NCBI GenBank assembly: GCA_018907035.1
Contig: JACCIC010000048.1
Span: 3,181,501-3,245,500 of the forward strand
Origin: Sycobia sp. Sy_11
Taxonomy: Eukaryota > Arthropoda > Insecta > Hymenoptera > Epichrysomallidae
Direction: 5' to 3'
DNA: 64,000 nt
Part shown: in pieces, positions 33,289 through 45,542 of the stretch
Position numbering within the stretch: position 1 is the first letter of the stretch
Layout: every line of letters starts with the position of its first letter
Made by a program: the position numbers and the translations under genes
The notes under the pieces: model-generated
The model's input: the letters and a program-made list of their open reading frames with translations, nothing else
Databases searched by the model: none
Told to the model about the DNA's origin: nothing

Positions 33289-33915
33289 GTTTAGTTTGAA
33301 TTTATAGTTTTTCTTATTATAAAAAAAATTAGGATAAATTATATACAAAAAGTACAAAATATTTTGTATACCACTGAAATTTTTCAATTAAGTTTTTCAG
33401 GTTATTCTGATTAATTGAATATCAAATAATATTTTTTCAAACTCACAAAGTGAGATTTTCTTAATATTTTTTCAAAAGTTAAATATTGTTGTTCACTAAT
33501 ATTTTGATGTTATTTAATGTAAATTTCATTTTGATAACTTGCATGATTAAATTTTTCTTATTTATATCACTGTAGATTTTTTTTATATTTAGAATAATTT
33601 TAATCAGTTACATAACTGATTATAATAATCATATTTGTTTCAGTTGATCATCGCAATGATGCTGCTCAAACTAAAAGGAATTTCTCTTCATTCATATGCA
33701 GAAGAAGATGATGCTTCTTATGAATTCAAATAGTTTCACTTTACTTTTTATTATGTTGTATTGTGAATAGCATAATAAAAAAGGTACAGTGAATAATAAA
33801 TAGTATAAATAAAAATTTAGAAATAATTTCTAAGAAATTGTAATATATTGCAATATTTTAATATATGTATCAATTTTAAATTTAATTGTAAATAAAGACT
33901 CTTGTATAACATATA

Positions 33916-34427
33916 ATGGTTTATTTATTTCACAAAAAAAAAATAAAAATAAATTTAATTTACCTACTGAGCCTAGCAACGTTATCTGCACGTGCACGAT
34001 CGTGCCTATAATATATCGGCACTGTACGCACAATATACGCGCAGATTTCACGCTTATTATGCCGGCGCAACTATGCGCGAAATCTACGCGCTTATTGTAC
34101 GGTACCTGGCAAGCAGAAACAGCGATTTCAAGCCGCTTGCAAGCGCGCAATCTGTCGATAATCTGCGCACTCAATGTTATCTGGGAAGATATTTAAAAAA
34201 ATATTTTTAACAAGATTCACTTTCAGATGTTTATCAATAAAATTTATTTTGAGGGCGTCGATCACGCAGTACCTGCAATGCTCCGGATACTCCGCACTCT
34301 CCGAGCTATAGGTAGCATCAGATAGCTTACAGTATATTATCAGAAATTATAATACGAGATAATACCTGATAATACCAGAGAATACGAACATGAAACGACA
34401 GTCAGTCACGTCACAAATATGAGCTGG
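33916..34427. other. Spacer, no gene seen
   Basis: Contains a GC-richer stretch 33965-34190 with ATCTGCGCGTA-like words also seen near 30820, possibly remnants of one small DNA element. No gene recognised. Confidence 0.4.
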
Positions 34428-34515
34428 TCAGATGGTCAGAGCAGAGGTCAGAGAGAGCAGGTCAGAGCAGGTCAGAGCTAGTCAGAGCAGTTCAGAGGCA
34501 GTCAGAGTCAGTCAT
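34428..34515 (+). repeat. Short tandem repeat GTCAGAGCA
   Basis: About eight imperfect 9-10 bp units (GTCAGAGCA, GTCAGAGCAG, GTCAGAGTCA). An open frame running through it and beyond (34432-34839) shows no known motif and I do not call it a gene. Confidence 0.8.
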
Positions 34516-35564
34516 GGTTTTCACAAGGTTTTATCAGGTATTAGATTGCCGCCATTGTGTATCTTCTACCAGTTTCTACAAACGTGTGAAGTACAAAAGT
34601 TTTCAACGAAAATCGGTATATATAAAAGAATGAAAAACCGCGGGAAGAAGATGGGGGCTGAAACAGAAGAAACGAAAGATGGAAATACGTGCCTGAGAAT
34701 CAAGTTCCGAGAGAAGAAAGTTTCGGGCAAATATATACGTTTATGTGAGTGTGTGCGCGCGAATAGCGGGGATTTGCTGCCGAGTTTCGGGGTGAGTTTA
34801 TTTGGAGTTCGCGCACAGTGTGAATATATAAGCAGATAGAAGTCCAGAGTTTTGTTAAATTTTTCACAATTTTTCACTAAGACTCAAAAATATTTACACT
34901 TTACCATTAAAAACTATTTTTGTAGTTATATATTTATAAAAATGTTTGTTTAAATAATTAGAAAAATAAACCAATTTTATAAGTATTGCTGAACAAAATA
35001 ATTCTAAATTATTTTTAAAAAATAACAAGTTTGTTAATTAATATTTTCTTTAAAGTACCTCTTAGCTTTATATTAAATAAAGTAAATAGCTCATTTCGAA
35101 TCGGTTAACAAATATTATAGAAATATACATAAAAAATGAGTTGGCTTTGTTGTATCAAAAAATTTTTTCGAATTCAATAAACAATTTTTGAATTTATTAC
35201 TTAATTAATTTATTTAGCAAAATTTAAATAATTATTTATTTCAATTCAGAATTCTTTTTACAGTTTGATCAAATTCGAACACAATCGAGACACGAACAAA
35301 TTTTGTGTATAGAAGTATCTCCAAAAAAGAATTGAAAACAAATAATAATACTTAACCTAGTTAAAAATTTGCGAATGATCTCAAAATGAACAATATTTTA
35401 GAGAACCAACGACTAGAATTTCCCCACCCTTGCCCTTACAATAGTTGCGCTTTTTTTATTCCTTTACCGCCAGAGACTGTACTATATTTCTAGGCTTAAC
35501 TTGGTTGAACTATACAGTCTGTACAAAACTTTGTAATAGAATTTTACTTAGATATAATAAGAAT

Positions 35565-35568
<4 letters not shown>
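34516..35568. other. AT-rich spacer, no gene seen
   Basis: No coding, RNA or shared-repeat content was recognised. Confidence 0.45.

Positions 35569-35613
<45 letters not shown>
35569..35613. repeat. (GA)n microsatellite
   Basis: About 45 bp of GA repeat. Arg-Glu frames across it are artefacts. Confidence 0.95.
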
Positions 35614-35616
<3 letters not shown>

Positions 35617-35925
35617 ACAGGAGGCATGGAATTGACTCACAATCAGGAAACTGTAACTTGTATAAATTTAGATATCTCGCTCTCTTTTTTCTCACTCTCT
35701 CTCTCTTTGTTTCGTGTAGCTTGCGCGAAAGAGCGCAGGTTGCGCTTGCCGCTTCTCACACTGTCATATAGTTCGATCTCACCCCCCCCCCCCAGTGCAA
35801 CCGCGCGCCTTGAACGAGACCGCGGGATCGACGCAGTGCGTACTTGCCCCGAAAACTTTAGACAACAGTCTGCCTCTCTCCTTCGTAGGCGTTCGATAGT
35901 CGACGAAGTTGTGTATGCATATCTA

Positions 35926-35929
<4 letters not shown>

Positions 35930-35984
<55 letters not shown>

Positions 35985-35990
35985 TATATT
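35930..35990. repeat. (TA)n microsatellite
   Basis: About 55 bp of TA repeat with one break. The interval 35614-35929 before it contains a short CT run, a C run and no recognisable gene. Confidence 0.95.
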
Positions 35991-36198
35991 GGAAACAGTA
36001 TACTATATATGATACACCCATATAGTTGCCCTTTCTGAACTCTTGTCATCGATTCAATTCAGAAAGAGCGCGTGCGCGAGCTACACCAGGTTACACACGG
36101 ACACACACCAAAGACGGTATGCACGCGTGCTGTCCTGTGTTTATGTACTATTTTCGGTATTTTGACTCCTTTTCTATTTAAGTTAGATTTCTCGTGCA

Positions 36199-36433
36199 CT
36201 CTCTCTCCCTGCCTCTCTATCTCTCTCTCTCTCCCCCTGTCTCTCTCTCTCTCTCTTTCTCTCGCTTTTCTCCTTACTAAACAGTGCAGTGCAACCATCA
36301 TAGTGCAGCTGTGAGCAGTAGCGTGCACGCATACTTATGCACCTGAACCGACTCATTCTGAACCTAACACGCGCGGTGTATGCACGCGCAGTGTAGTACG
36401 CATATATATATATATGCATATATATATATATAT
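36199..36433. repeat. (CT)n tract and (TA)n run
   Basis: An interrupted CT tract at 36199-36264 and TA repeats at about 36404-36433, the latter being the landing site of the next mariner fragment. Confidence 0.9.
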
Positions 36434-36790
36434 GAGGGTGAAGTGAAAAGGTTCCGGCCTGTCTGGCCTGATCTAGAGATTGTGTTGGCAGAACTAATTT
36501 CTGGTTTGTATTCTATATTAGTACATTTAACTTTATGTAAAATTTTTCAGAACGATTGCTCGGTTAGTAAATTAATATACATTTAAGTCTACTGAATACG
36601 ATGCCTTTATTGCATACTTAAACATGGCATAAGAAGAAAAGCATGTGGTCATCAAATACTTGTATATTAAAGGACTAATATCACTTCACATTAAAGAACT
36701 AGAGTCTATATTGAAAGACTTCGCTCTACGTATACAACGGTGAATCAGTGATTTTCTGAATCTAAGGAGGTCGTGCGAGCACTACTGATG
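36434..36790 (+). mobile_element. mariner fragment 3 (5' end)
   Basis: A terminal-repeat-like GAGGGTGAAGTGAAAAGGTT begins at the edge of a (TA)n run. About 190 bp on, ATG at 36624 opens EEKHVVIKYLYIKGLISLHI and, after a frameshift, a YTTV-like stretch and GGRASTTDES, matching the N-terminal helix-turn-helix region of mariner transposases. A stop codon follows the second codon and more breaks occur. The catalytic part is absent. Confidence 0.6.
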
Positions 36791-37023
36791 AATCTTGTTT
36801 AGTACGCGTATAAAAACATATTCCTGATTTTGCATAAAAAAGAGGAAAATTATGTAAATGTAAAAGAAAGTTGTATACGTGCTTGGTGAAGTGTAATTGC
36901 CCACCTCGTCTTGTTGAGTTTTGAGGCAGTTTGTGTATAGTTTTTATAATATTATAATATCGACGACACAGAGCAGACATCTGATCAGAGCGAGCTAGCG
37001 TAGCGGTAACGGTGTGTTGGCTG

Positions 37024-37025
<2 letters not shown>

Positions 37026-37086
<61 letters not shown>
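37026..37086. repeat. (TA)n microsatellite
   Basis: About 60 bp of TA repeat. Confidence 0.95.
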
Positions 37087-37089
<3 letters not shown>

Positions 37090-37327
37090 AATATATAGGA
37101 TTTCTTGACTATAATATACGTTCTGGGAATAGTGTAGGTGTGTATAAATGTTTGGCGTCTACATAATACATTCGCGGTGGGATATTGTACACCGCCAACA
37201 TGGACTATTCTGTTCATTCTCCTAAATTCTGCTTTAAGGTGTATAATAACATGTGTAAGATTGCAAAAATATTATAGTAAATGAAAGAATATCTGAAAGG
37301 TATAGAGTGCGCGAGTGTATAGGAATT

Positions 37328-37330
<3 letters not shown>

Positions 37331-37367
<37 letters not shown>

Positions 37368-37512
37368 TTACGTATTACGACTGTATTCTTTCAACAGCGG
37401 ATATGTGCATATAGAGGAACGAGAGAGAGAGAGAGAGAGAGAGAGACGGTGAGAGCGACCACATCTATACGTAACACACACACACACACACACGCATATA
37501 TATATATATACA
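37331..37512. repeat. (TA)n, (GA)n and (AC)n microsatellites before exon 1
   Basis: TA repeat at 37331-37366, GA repeat at about 37421-37446, AC repeat at 37474-37493 and a short TA run. They lie 25-200 bp upstream of the exon 1 start codon and are probably in its 5' untranslated region or promoter. The frame runs open through them, but a translated tract is unlikely. Confidence 0.9.
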
Positions 37513-37535
37513 TCCAGAGTCCAGGCCGACCCATA

Positions 37536-37660
37536 ATGGTGATCCGCTTGCCGGAGCTGCTTTTGTTCGCCGAAGACATTTGGAGGAAGGCGCTCGTTCG
37601 ATTTGGCCCGGCCACTGAGAAACAACAGCAGCAGCAGGGACCGAACACAAGCACATCCAG
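37536..37660 (+). CDS. Host gene exon 1 (N-terminus of membrane protein)
   Basis: ATG at 37536 in context CCATAATGG opens 41 complete codons: MVIRLPELLLFAEDIWRKAL ... with a Gln5 run (residues 30-34), ending TSTS plus two bases AG directly before a GTAAAA donor. Codon use is GC-rich, unlike the AT-rich surroundings, a mark of selected coding sequence. The two leftover bases join the G at 55414 to make AGG (Arg) and continue in frame to exon 2. I do not recognise the protein family. An alternative is that exon 1 belongs to another transcript. Confidence 0.6.
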
Positions 37661-38299
37661 GTAAAATTAAATTAAATATTTTTAATTGCAATCCCAGTTG
37701 CATTTAGGACAGTTATTATAACGCACCTGGGTGCTTGACTATTTTGCATTTGCTTTATATATATTTCCATAATGACCACTTTGAGATTTGTCAGATTTGG
37801 TAAAAAAAATGTTCGTTATGTTATTTAAGTAGGTATAAATTAAAAGGTGTATTAGCGTTTTTTTATCTTTTTACATGACATTGATTGAGCTATAATAGGT
37901 ATAGATTTTGCGTTTGAAGTATCTCAGCATGTAGGTGGACAAGCGAAAAATCAATAATTTTCCAGTTACTTTTGTGCGAGTGCGCGCGCGCGCATCTGTG
38001 TGTAAATCAAGGTGAATATTAATGTTTCCCTGTTTGCCTAAACACTTACTTATTTCTAAATAGTACTTAAATGGTTTATCAAAAAACTTGCTTGAAGTAG
38101 ATAAAAAAATGAAAAACGTACTGAATAATACATTTTCGATAATTTGAATATAAAATCAAACAATATATTTATTAATTATGTTATACAATAATGACAAAGT
38201 ACATTTGGTTAGGTATATATGTATAACTTACAAGAAAAATAGCACGTTATCACGATTATTTAAATTATTAGTTGAAGCGAAATGTAAAAAGATTTATTT

Positions 38300-39128
38300 A
38301 TTGTTGAATTAATAAATATTTTTGTCTGTCTTACAATCTTTCTAATATAATATATTAGCTAAAATATAGGTTTAAAGAATATAACGTTATAGCTTTAAAG
38401 AATTCGCACTTCTATGAAAAATGAGTTTGACAATTTTTCAGCAACTAAACATACACTATGGGACATGGTATGGGGTACAGTATTTTAAATAATAGAATTA
38501 AATTAATAAATATTTTTATCGGTGTTTTATCTTTTTTAATTAATAAATATTTTTTTTTAATTAATAAATATTTTTATCAGTCTTTATATATATTATTATT
38601 ATAACTTTATATATATTAGTTAAAATAATGACAGACAAACTGTCCTTGTTTATGTTCACCCCCGTAGAATCTGAAATAAAACTTATTATTACAATAAATT
38701 AGATTAAAAATAAAAATAAAATAAATTATATAAAAAACATAAAAATAAAATAATAAATAAAATAAAAATAATAAAAGTAATATTCTCTGGTAGTAAAGCA
38801 TACCTGACTGCCCCCGCCACTTTAAATTTAGAATTACCTTCTTGTCCGACGTTTCGAACCGCTACGGTTCATCCTCAGGAACTAAACTGGTTTAATTTAG
38901 TTCCGTTTTTTCTTTTATTATTAATTTTATTTTATTTTTATTTTTAATTTTCTGATATAATTTATTGTAGTAATGAGTTTTATTTCAGATTCTACGGAGG
39001 TGATCATAAACAAGGACAGTTTGAATTGACTATCATTGTTTTAGCTAATATATGATATTATAAAGACTGTAAGACCGATAAAAATGTTTATTAATTTAAT
39101 TCAGAACAGTCGACATAAGTACAATTTT
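38300..39128. mobile_element. Hammerhead-bearing repeat family, locus C (inverted pair)
   Basis: A minus-strand copy (about 38500-38890, core at 38851-38878) and a plus-strand copy lacking the core (38893-39128) meet head to head at the near-palindrome GGAACTAAACTGG / TTTAATTTAGTTCC. Both arms share TTTCAGATTCTACGG, the AACAAGGACAG box and the 3' end GACTG(TAAGACC)GATAAAAATRTTTATTAATT. Extra tail copies (AATTAATAAATATTTTT) are stacked at 38505-38570 and another lies near 38310. Confidence 0.68.
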
Positions 39129-39678
39129 TAATTTTAATATATAATATATAATTAAAATAATATGTTTTTAACTTCAGTGTTTTTAATAAATTATTTAGAA
39201 CCGAATTCTCGATATACATAAAGAAATCTTAAATGCATTATAAAAATGTAATCATTTAATGAAATAGTACTTCTTAACAAGAATTTGTTCGCAATATTTT
39301 GTTCTATAAGTACTGTATTATACTCGGTATTATATTATGTAGATTTTACTATTTTAGCGATTATTATGATGAATCCATTTCTCAAAATAAAGTTAAAATT
39401 ACCGCCTTGCACGTTAGTTTAGAATTAATATCAATATAGATTTCGCGAATTTAGAATAAACAAAATAAGACTTTCTAATAAATTGAATAAATTACAATTT
39501 TCTATTCAATAAAAAAAACGTAATGCTATAAGAAATGTAATTTGAAATATTTCAGAAAATTGGTTTGTCTATTTAATATTAAAAAATAAAAATAGTTCAT
39601 CCAATTATCTAGTATTCAATAGAAAAAATTAAATTTCAAGAAACTCTGTTACTTCATTTGACACACATATAATGTAAA

Positions 39679-39681
<3 letters not shown>

Positions 39682-39758
<77 letters not shown>
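39682..39758. repeat. (CT)n microsatellite
   Basis: About 77 bp of CT repeat. The interval 39130-39680 before it is AT-rich with no gene seen. Confidence 0.95.
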
Positions 39759-39759
<1 letters not shown>

Positions 39760-41054
39760 TTCTACCTCTATCAATCATCTCTATCTATATAAAATATAAT
39801 AGCACAAGAGAAAGATTCGAAATAGGACCACATGCGCGTTCAAAAAAAATATTCTATACGCCCTATATAACAAACCCGATGCACCTAAAACTTCGTCCGC
39901 GACCGTGCGCGGCCATGCGCGGCGTTCGTAGTAACCTGGGTTGCGAGGCGTACTGAACTTTTGAAAAGCCATTTTGTAAAAAAATTGTTTCTGTTTGCTC
40001 CCTCATTCCAGCATGTGTAATATGGAATCATCGTATCAGATTCGGAAAGTCCGTGGATGGGTGGCGAGCGCCTCGTTTTTATCATATATACATAATGCAT
40101 CCTCTATCTGATTTATAGTATGGCACTTTACGGGCACGAAAAACGCACAAATAATATACACGCGTCAACGGTTGTATATAATGACTTTGACCGAACAAAG
40201 AGGCGTCTATGTACTACAGGACAGTCTGTGAACAGCAAATTTATGAACGAAATGTCGACGAGGTCGATGACCGGAACGAGTGATGGTATATATCAGTTCT
40301 TATTCTGATGATTTTTTTTGGGTTAATATATATCACGTCTTTGCGCCTGTTTTTAAAAGTAATATAATATTGTACAACATGTAATTGACCGCTTCAAATT
40401 AAAATTTATGAAACTGGTCATTCGTAGCATTATCACGTCCTTATTCCATACAGTGCTATGGTTACGAGGTAGTTCTGTATGATGAAGATAAATTATATGT
40501 ATTCGAATTGTTTTGTTCAAGCTCCTTATCATACTATATAAATGTTCAATCGTTTAAACAAAAGAGAAATAAATAAATTAGAAGTCTATATCTGATACCA
40601 TGTGCTATAACATTGTATTGTGCTATAACAATAACATCTTGAATCTGAAAACTAATATACTTTCATCAGATATATTTCTATGGAACTAAAAACGATGCGC
40701 ACCAGTCCGAAACTGGCAGGTGCATCAACAGACACAAAAAAAGTCTTTTAAGTGACTCAGCCGGCCTATCTTTCACTTTCTTTCCGCTTTCTTTAAAAGA
40801 GATTTTAAAAATGTATATACATCTTATATTTATAAAATGGTTACAATAACCTCACTAGATTTAAGCTGTTTTTGTTCAATATTTTGAGATAATTTACACT
40901 TTTAGCGAATTAAACTATTTCTATTACTTTAACTACCATGAATAGTTTTATATATATAGATATATACTAGCATTCGAGTTTTGGCTTCACCCGAGATATT
41001 AATTTAACCGATTTCATAAATAATTCAATAATATCTAAGTAAAAAATACTCTAT
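39759..41054. other. Intronic spacer, no gene seen
   Basis: A GC-richer stretch at 39830-40290 contains short frames on both strands but no motif, splice signal pair or shared repeat I can support. The rest is AT-rich. Confidence 0.4.
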
Positions 41055-41057
41055 ATA

Positions 41058-41109
<52 letters not shown>

Positions 41110-41990
41110 TTAAATACGGCTTCAATGGAGAAAATTGTACTTTCGAGTTCGAGCGGTAGAAAAAGATGTGCAAGTGTCTCGAGACGACGTTTACAGAGAG
41201 CATCATGTTCGGACTATAGGAAATGCATCGGGACGACTGCTATAGAGAGTCTTGTGTTGGGGACGTAGAATACAAAGTCCAGGTATCCCGGGCCGACTCT
41301 TATGAGGAGTGTTCGAATGATAGAATACTGATCTCTTCATAGAAGTCGTAATGACATACCTGGACATCGTTTCTCACCAACTATACATGACACTCCTCGT
41401 AGAAGTCAATCAAAAACACCTGGAAATCGCATTCTATCATCCGAAAACGAAACTCCCAGTAGACGTTGACCCGACATACCTAAATATCGTTTCCTACCAA
41501 CTAAATACGATAGTCCCCGTAGAAATCGTCCCGTTATACCTGGACATCATCTTCTACCGTCCGAACATGAAATTCCCCGTCGAAGTCGTTCCAAAACACC
41601 TGGAAATCGCATTCTATGATCTGAACATGAAACTCTCCGTAGAAGTTGACCCGACATACCTAAATATCGTTTCCTACCAACTAAACACGATAGTTCCAGT
41701 AGAAGTCGTCCCGAGAAAGCTAGCATCGCTATCTAACGACTAAACACAATACTCTCCGTAGAAGTTGTTCGAAAAGACCTAAATATCGTATTTTACCGTC
41801 CAAAGACGAATCTTCCTATAGAAACTGAATTCCTCATACCTGAATCTCGTTTTCTATTAACTAAATACCATACACAACTGCATATATAAATCGTCTTGAG
41901 GCAACAGGATATCGTAATCAACCGCCCGTACATGCCAATACAATATTACTCAGTAGAAACCCTATTTAAAATATGTATATATAACATGTA
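41055..41990 (+). repeat. 60-bp tandem array with 180-bp higher-order unit (locus 2)
   Basis: After a (TA)n run (to 41104) the array has a leading part in one polarity (41110-41340) followed by head-to-tail 60-bp units starting at 41359, 41419, 41479, 41539, 41599, 41659 and 41719. Units 41419/41599 and 41479/41659 are most alike, so the real period is 180 bp (three subunit types). Units share CCTRRAYATCG and CCGTAGAAGTYG. Because 60 is a multiple of three a 130-residue frame stays open, repeating a 20-residue motif. It is not kept in the other locus, so it is not a gene. Confidence 0.85.
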
Positions 41991-42005
41991 CAATATAGTC
42001 TACAT

Positions 42006-42007
<2 letters not shown>

Positions 42008-42059
<52 letters not shown>
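42008..42059. repeat. (TA)n microsatellite
   Basis: About 52 bp of TA repeat between the 60-bp array and the RTE-like tail of the compound repeat. The equivalent run in the inverted copy is at 50144-50193. Confidence 0.95.
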
Positions 42060-42060
<1 letters not shown>

Positions 42061-42221
42061 TTTTTAATTTTCCGATTTTTCAATTAGTTACCGTGAATAT
42101 TTTCCTAGTGATGTTAACTGAAATTTAAGCAAAATGTTGGTATGCGCATATCATATTTTTTAAATAAGTAATGGATATTGCCTTTTTATGCAGAAGTGAC
42201 GATATATTTTATTTATATATA

Positions 42222-42423
42222 CATAGTTTCGAGGTTGTTGGTAAAGAACCCTATTTTGCCATCATTTCTTTTGTTCGAACTAAAAAAAACATCGTCTCTT
42301 GTCACAATTCTGAAGTTAATAGAATGTATAAAAATAAAAGTAAAATTTATCGTCACAAACTATATTGAGTATGATTTGTCATATAGAACCATTTTATAAG
42401 AGAAGGAGAAAGAAAGAGACAGT

Positions 42424-42473
<50 letters not shown>

Positions 42474-42778
42474 ATATGAACATATCAATGAAAATATGAA
42501 AAAAAAAGCGGACTACTTTGAGTTAATGTTCATGATTCAAGACGCCACCTAGTGGCCTTTGGTGAAACCAATTTTTAAAACCATTAACTTAATTTATTGA
42601 TGATAGTAAGATGATTTTCAATAAAAAAACATAGCCTATGTCCTTTTTAAGATAATATAGAATCTATATTTCAAATTTCAGAACAATCGGTTCAGTAGTT
42701 TTTTCGGTTATCGTATACAAACAAAAACACGCTTTGTCTTTATAAATTATTATGATATGATATGATATGATATGATAT
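42222..42778 (+). mobile_element. RTE-like 3' tail repeat, copy 2
   Basis: Plus-strand copy beginning CATAGTTTCGAGGTTGTTGG, with a (GA)n run at 42429-42470, GACGCCACCTAGTGGCC, ATAGCCTATGTCC, ACAATCGGTTCAGTAG and CACGCTTTGTC. It ends in tandem ATATG units (42753-42778). It directly follows the array at 41105-41990. The same pair occurs in reverse order and orientation at 49385-51225. Confidence 0.65.
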
Positions 42779-43046
42779 ATACATATTAGTTTATTAACAG
42801 AATGCAATAAATACAGAAACCAATCTTTTCTATATATATTAAAATACTTTAAATGTAGAATTGCGGATGATACTCTTCCTTCCATGCTTGAATAAAATCT
42901 CTTTAGAAAAAGTTCTCTGTATATAGAACACTTCCTCTTTTTTTCTTTACCTACTGTGACATTATGTATATATAGCCGCACGTATTGGGCATGAAAAAAT
43001 TGAACAAAAATCAGGAGCGCCCGTTGTGGAAAATCGGGCTATTGTT

Positions 43047-43051
<5 letters not shown>

Positions 43052-43131
<80 letters not shown>
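43052..43131. repeat. (AAT)n microsatellite
   Basis: About 80 bp of pure AAT repeat, the only long trinucleotide array in the window. Confidence 0.97.
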
Positions 43132-43133
<2 letters not shown>

Positions 43134-43499
43134 GCGTTTGACGGAAGGAAGGAAACCGTATCTCGCGTACCTTGTGAATGGCGACCATCCGTGCGCGCGT
43201 TTCCCCGGCACAGTGGTGCGTCTATAAAATATCCGAAAAATTGTAGTAATAGCTGGTAATAGCATCTCTGCGCTGCTGACTCACCTTGAAAAGTATGAGG
43301 AGGGTCAATCGTATGCTTAAACATGTATCGAGGAACGTAGGAGTGTAGAAACGTGGAAAAGGATGTATGCATGCGCAAGTGTGTGTGTGTCTGTGCGCGT
43401 GAAAAATCGTGGGCTATTCGTCGGCAGGTAGGAAGAATGACACAATGGACGAAAACTCGCTATGGGGCAAGGTGGGCGTGCGTATTCTAATCATAATAG

Positions 43500-43502
<3 letters not shown>

Positions 43503-43543
<41 letters not shown>

Positions 43544-44030
43544 TCTCTCTCTCTTTCTCTCTTCCCCTCTCTCTGGTATTCATTCGGGAGTAGATTCTTT
43601 TGCTTTATAAAGGAAGTAATAGTTTTGAAGGTCGCGTGCTTGTAATATAAAAGAATAAATACTCTCGACCAGATGAAGTTTTGCTACAGAATATAAATAT
43701 TATATAATCTTATATATAATAATGCTTAAAAAGAATATATTGTTGATTTAAACTGTAAATAAAGTTATGATTTACTACGTGAAAAATTTAAGTGAGTCAT
43801 TTGTCTTTCTTGTAATTTTTCAAATTCAGATGTACACTTTATTTTTATACTTTTTTAATAAAAAACAAAGTATATTATGTAGTCTTCTATTCCATCGATC
43901 CGGTCGACGACTTTATTACAGAATAAAATAGAGATAGAGAGGGAATTTGTATATTTTACATACACTGAGGTAGTCTCTCAACAAAATTGATTCCAACTTT
44001 GCTCGAGAAAGAAGAAAAAAGGGAAGCAAA

Positions 44031-44076
<46 letters not shown>
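43503..44076. repeat. (CT)n and (GA)n microsatellites with AT-rich spacer
   Basis: CT repeat at about 43503-43575, AT-rich sequence with no gene, then GA repeat at about 44034-44075 followed by a G run. Confidence 0.93.
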
Positions 44077-44085
<9 letters not shown>

Positions 44086-45542
44086 CCTCGGCAGCCCAGC
44101 CATCACAGATACATTCTACCTACGGTCTATACGTCTTGTGGCGCACGTGCAGAAATGGATGAGTCATTCGTACCAGCTGTTCGTACACTCCCATCAGAAC
44201 TAAAAAGATCTTTTCCTTCTTTTACTCCCCCGCACGCGCGTCTCCGATGGTATCATATAGAATAGATGGGATCTATACTTGTCTGGTATTCCAGTATCCT
44301 CCCTGGGTATCAGGATAAACTCCCTGGAACGTGCCTACGCAACTCAGCACGCACTGACTACAAAATTCTGAGAATGTGTGCGCGCGCGCGTGTGTGTAAT
44401 TTAATTTTTTTCCCGTGACTTTGAATTCGTGATAAATCATACAATATTTAAAAAATATAGAGAGTGATGCATAAAATTATCCAACAGTAACTGATTTAAC
44501 AAAAACATGCCATATCGTGGGTTTTTACAAATTGATCGAAGATATAACAATTTTGTCGCCACCATCACCGTCGTCTACAAAACATTTTCGGCTAAAAATG
44601 TTTTTAGCAATATTGCGATTCGAGCCCTTATTATAGAAAGAAAAGTTAGCAAGTATTTCGACATATTATTTTAAAAAATTTGTCGAAAACTAATAAGCGT
44701 CCCATCGAAAAAATATTGAAATCATACTTTTTCTATTAAAAATTTTCGCCACTTAGCAACGAAATTTTTTCATTTTTATCCGACATTTTGAATTTACCAA
44801 AATACTCTACGGTATCTAAGAACAGCTAAGAGTATAGGAAAAACAGCAACGGAATTAACAGAAAATACTTCATATGTATAAGGAATGACGTGCGTAATAC
44901 AGATAGTGTTATGTGCGTGTGTATGCGTGCGTACAAAGTTTGATTTGAAAGGTGTCTCTCCTTTTTTCTCCATTGACCGCCGATGTTTAAATAAAATACC
45001 TGTGCGAACCATGCACCCCTTCCCATGTACTTTAGGCTTTTTGTTTCTGATCTCCACACACGCGCATTCTATAAGGAAGGAAATAAATGTTGTGTATTCA
45101 TTATTAAATAACTTTACTGAACCAATTGATGTCGAAAATTCGAAATACACAATAGATTTTCCATTATCTTTGAAGACTGGCATAATAAATATTTTATGTT
45201 GAAAAAAATCTATTACTTAAAAAAATATTTCGGAATGATGAAGGGGAATGCTTAGAGCAATAAAGAAATAATAAAAACCATTAGATTTTGCAATCTAGAT
45301 ATATTTGTACAACATGAGTATATAGAAATTATCGATTAAAAAACATAGAAAGTAAATGAAATCAAAAGCAATAAACTTATTCCCAAATGTATTTAAAAAA
45401 AGCGAATGGAACAAATTTAAGAGAGATTAGTATTAATTTTATAGCTTGGAAATTTGTCATGGTACTCTTTCGAGAGAAAAAAGATGATCGAACAGCGGCC
45501 TGTGTTTGCTTCAACGCAGACAAAGGCGCCATAAATCGACAA

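Larger units (their letters stand above)
32040..33915 (+). repeat. Tandem triplication, period about 715 bp
   Basis: Three direct copies: 32040-32757, 32758-33472 and a partial third, 33473-33915. An anchor sequence TCATCGCAATTATG begins near 32218, 32935 and 33647, giving periods of about 717 and 712 bp. Each copy has a pyrimidine-tract-AG before the anchor. Copies 1 and 2 also have a 54-bp exon-like segment. Divergence is modest, and higher in AT-rich parts. Confidence 0.8.

Noticed and set aside
30745..34190. A single DNA transposon bounded by CCCAGATARCA
   Set aside because: CCCAGATAGCA near 30752 and CCCAGATAACA (reverse) near 34186 match, but the sequences inside diverge at once and many other repeats lie between; more likely coincidence or unrelated small elements.
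34432..34839. 135-residue open frame on + strand
   Set aside because: It begins inside a short tandem repeat, has no recognised motif and an opposite frame overlaps it; not enough support for a gene.
41351..41743. 130-residue repeat protein gene
   Set aside because: The frame exists because the DNA repeat unit is 60 bp; the inverted locus does not keep the same frame, so selection on protein is not supported.
44794..45202. Overlapping frames in the intron near 45 kb as exons
   Set aside because: Frames are open on both strands with no motif and no convincing splice signals.
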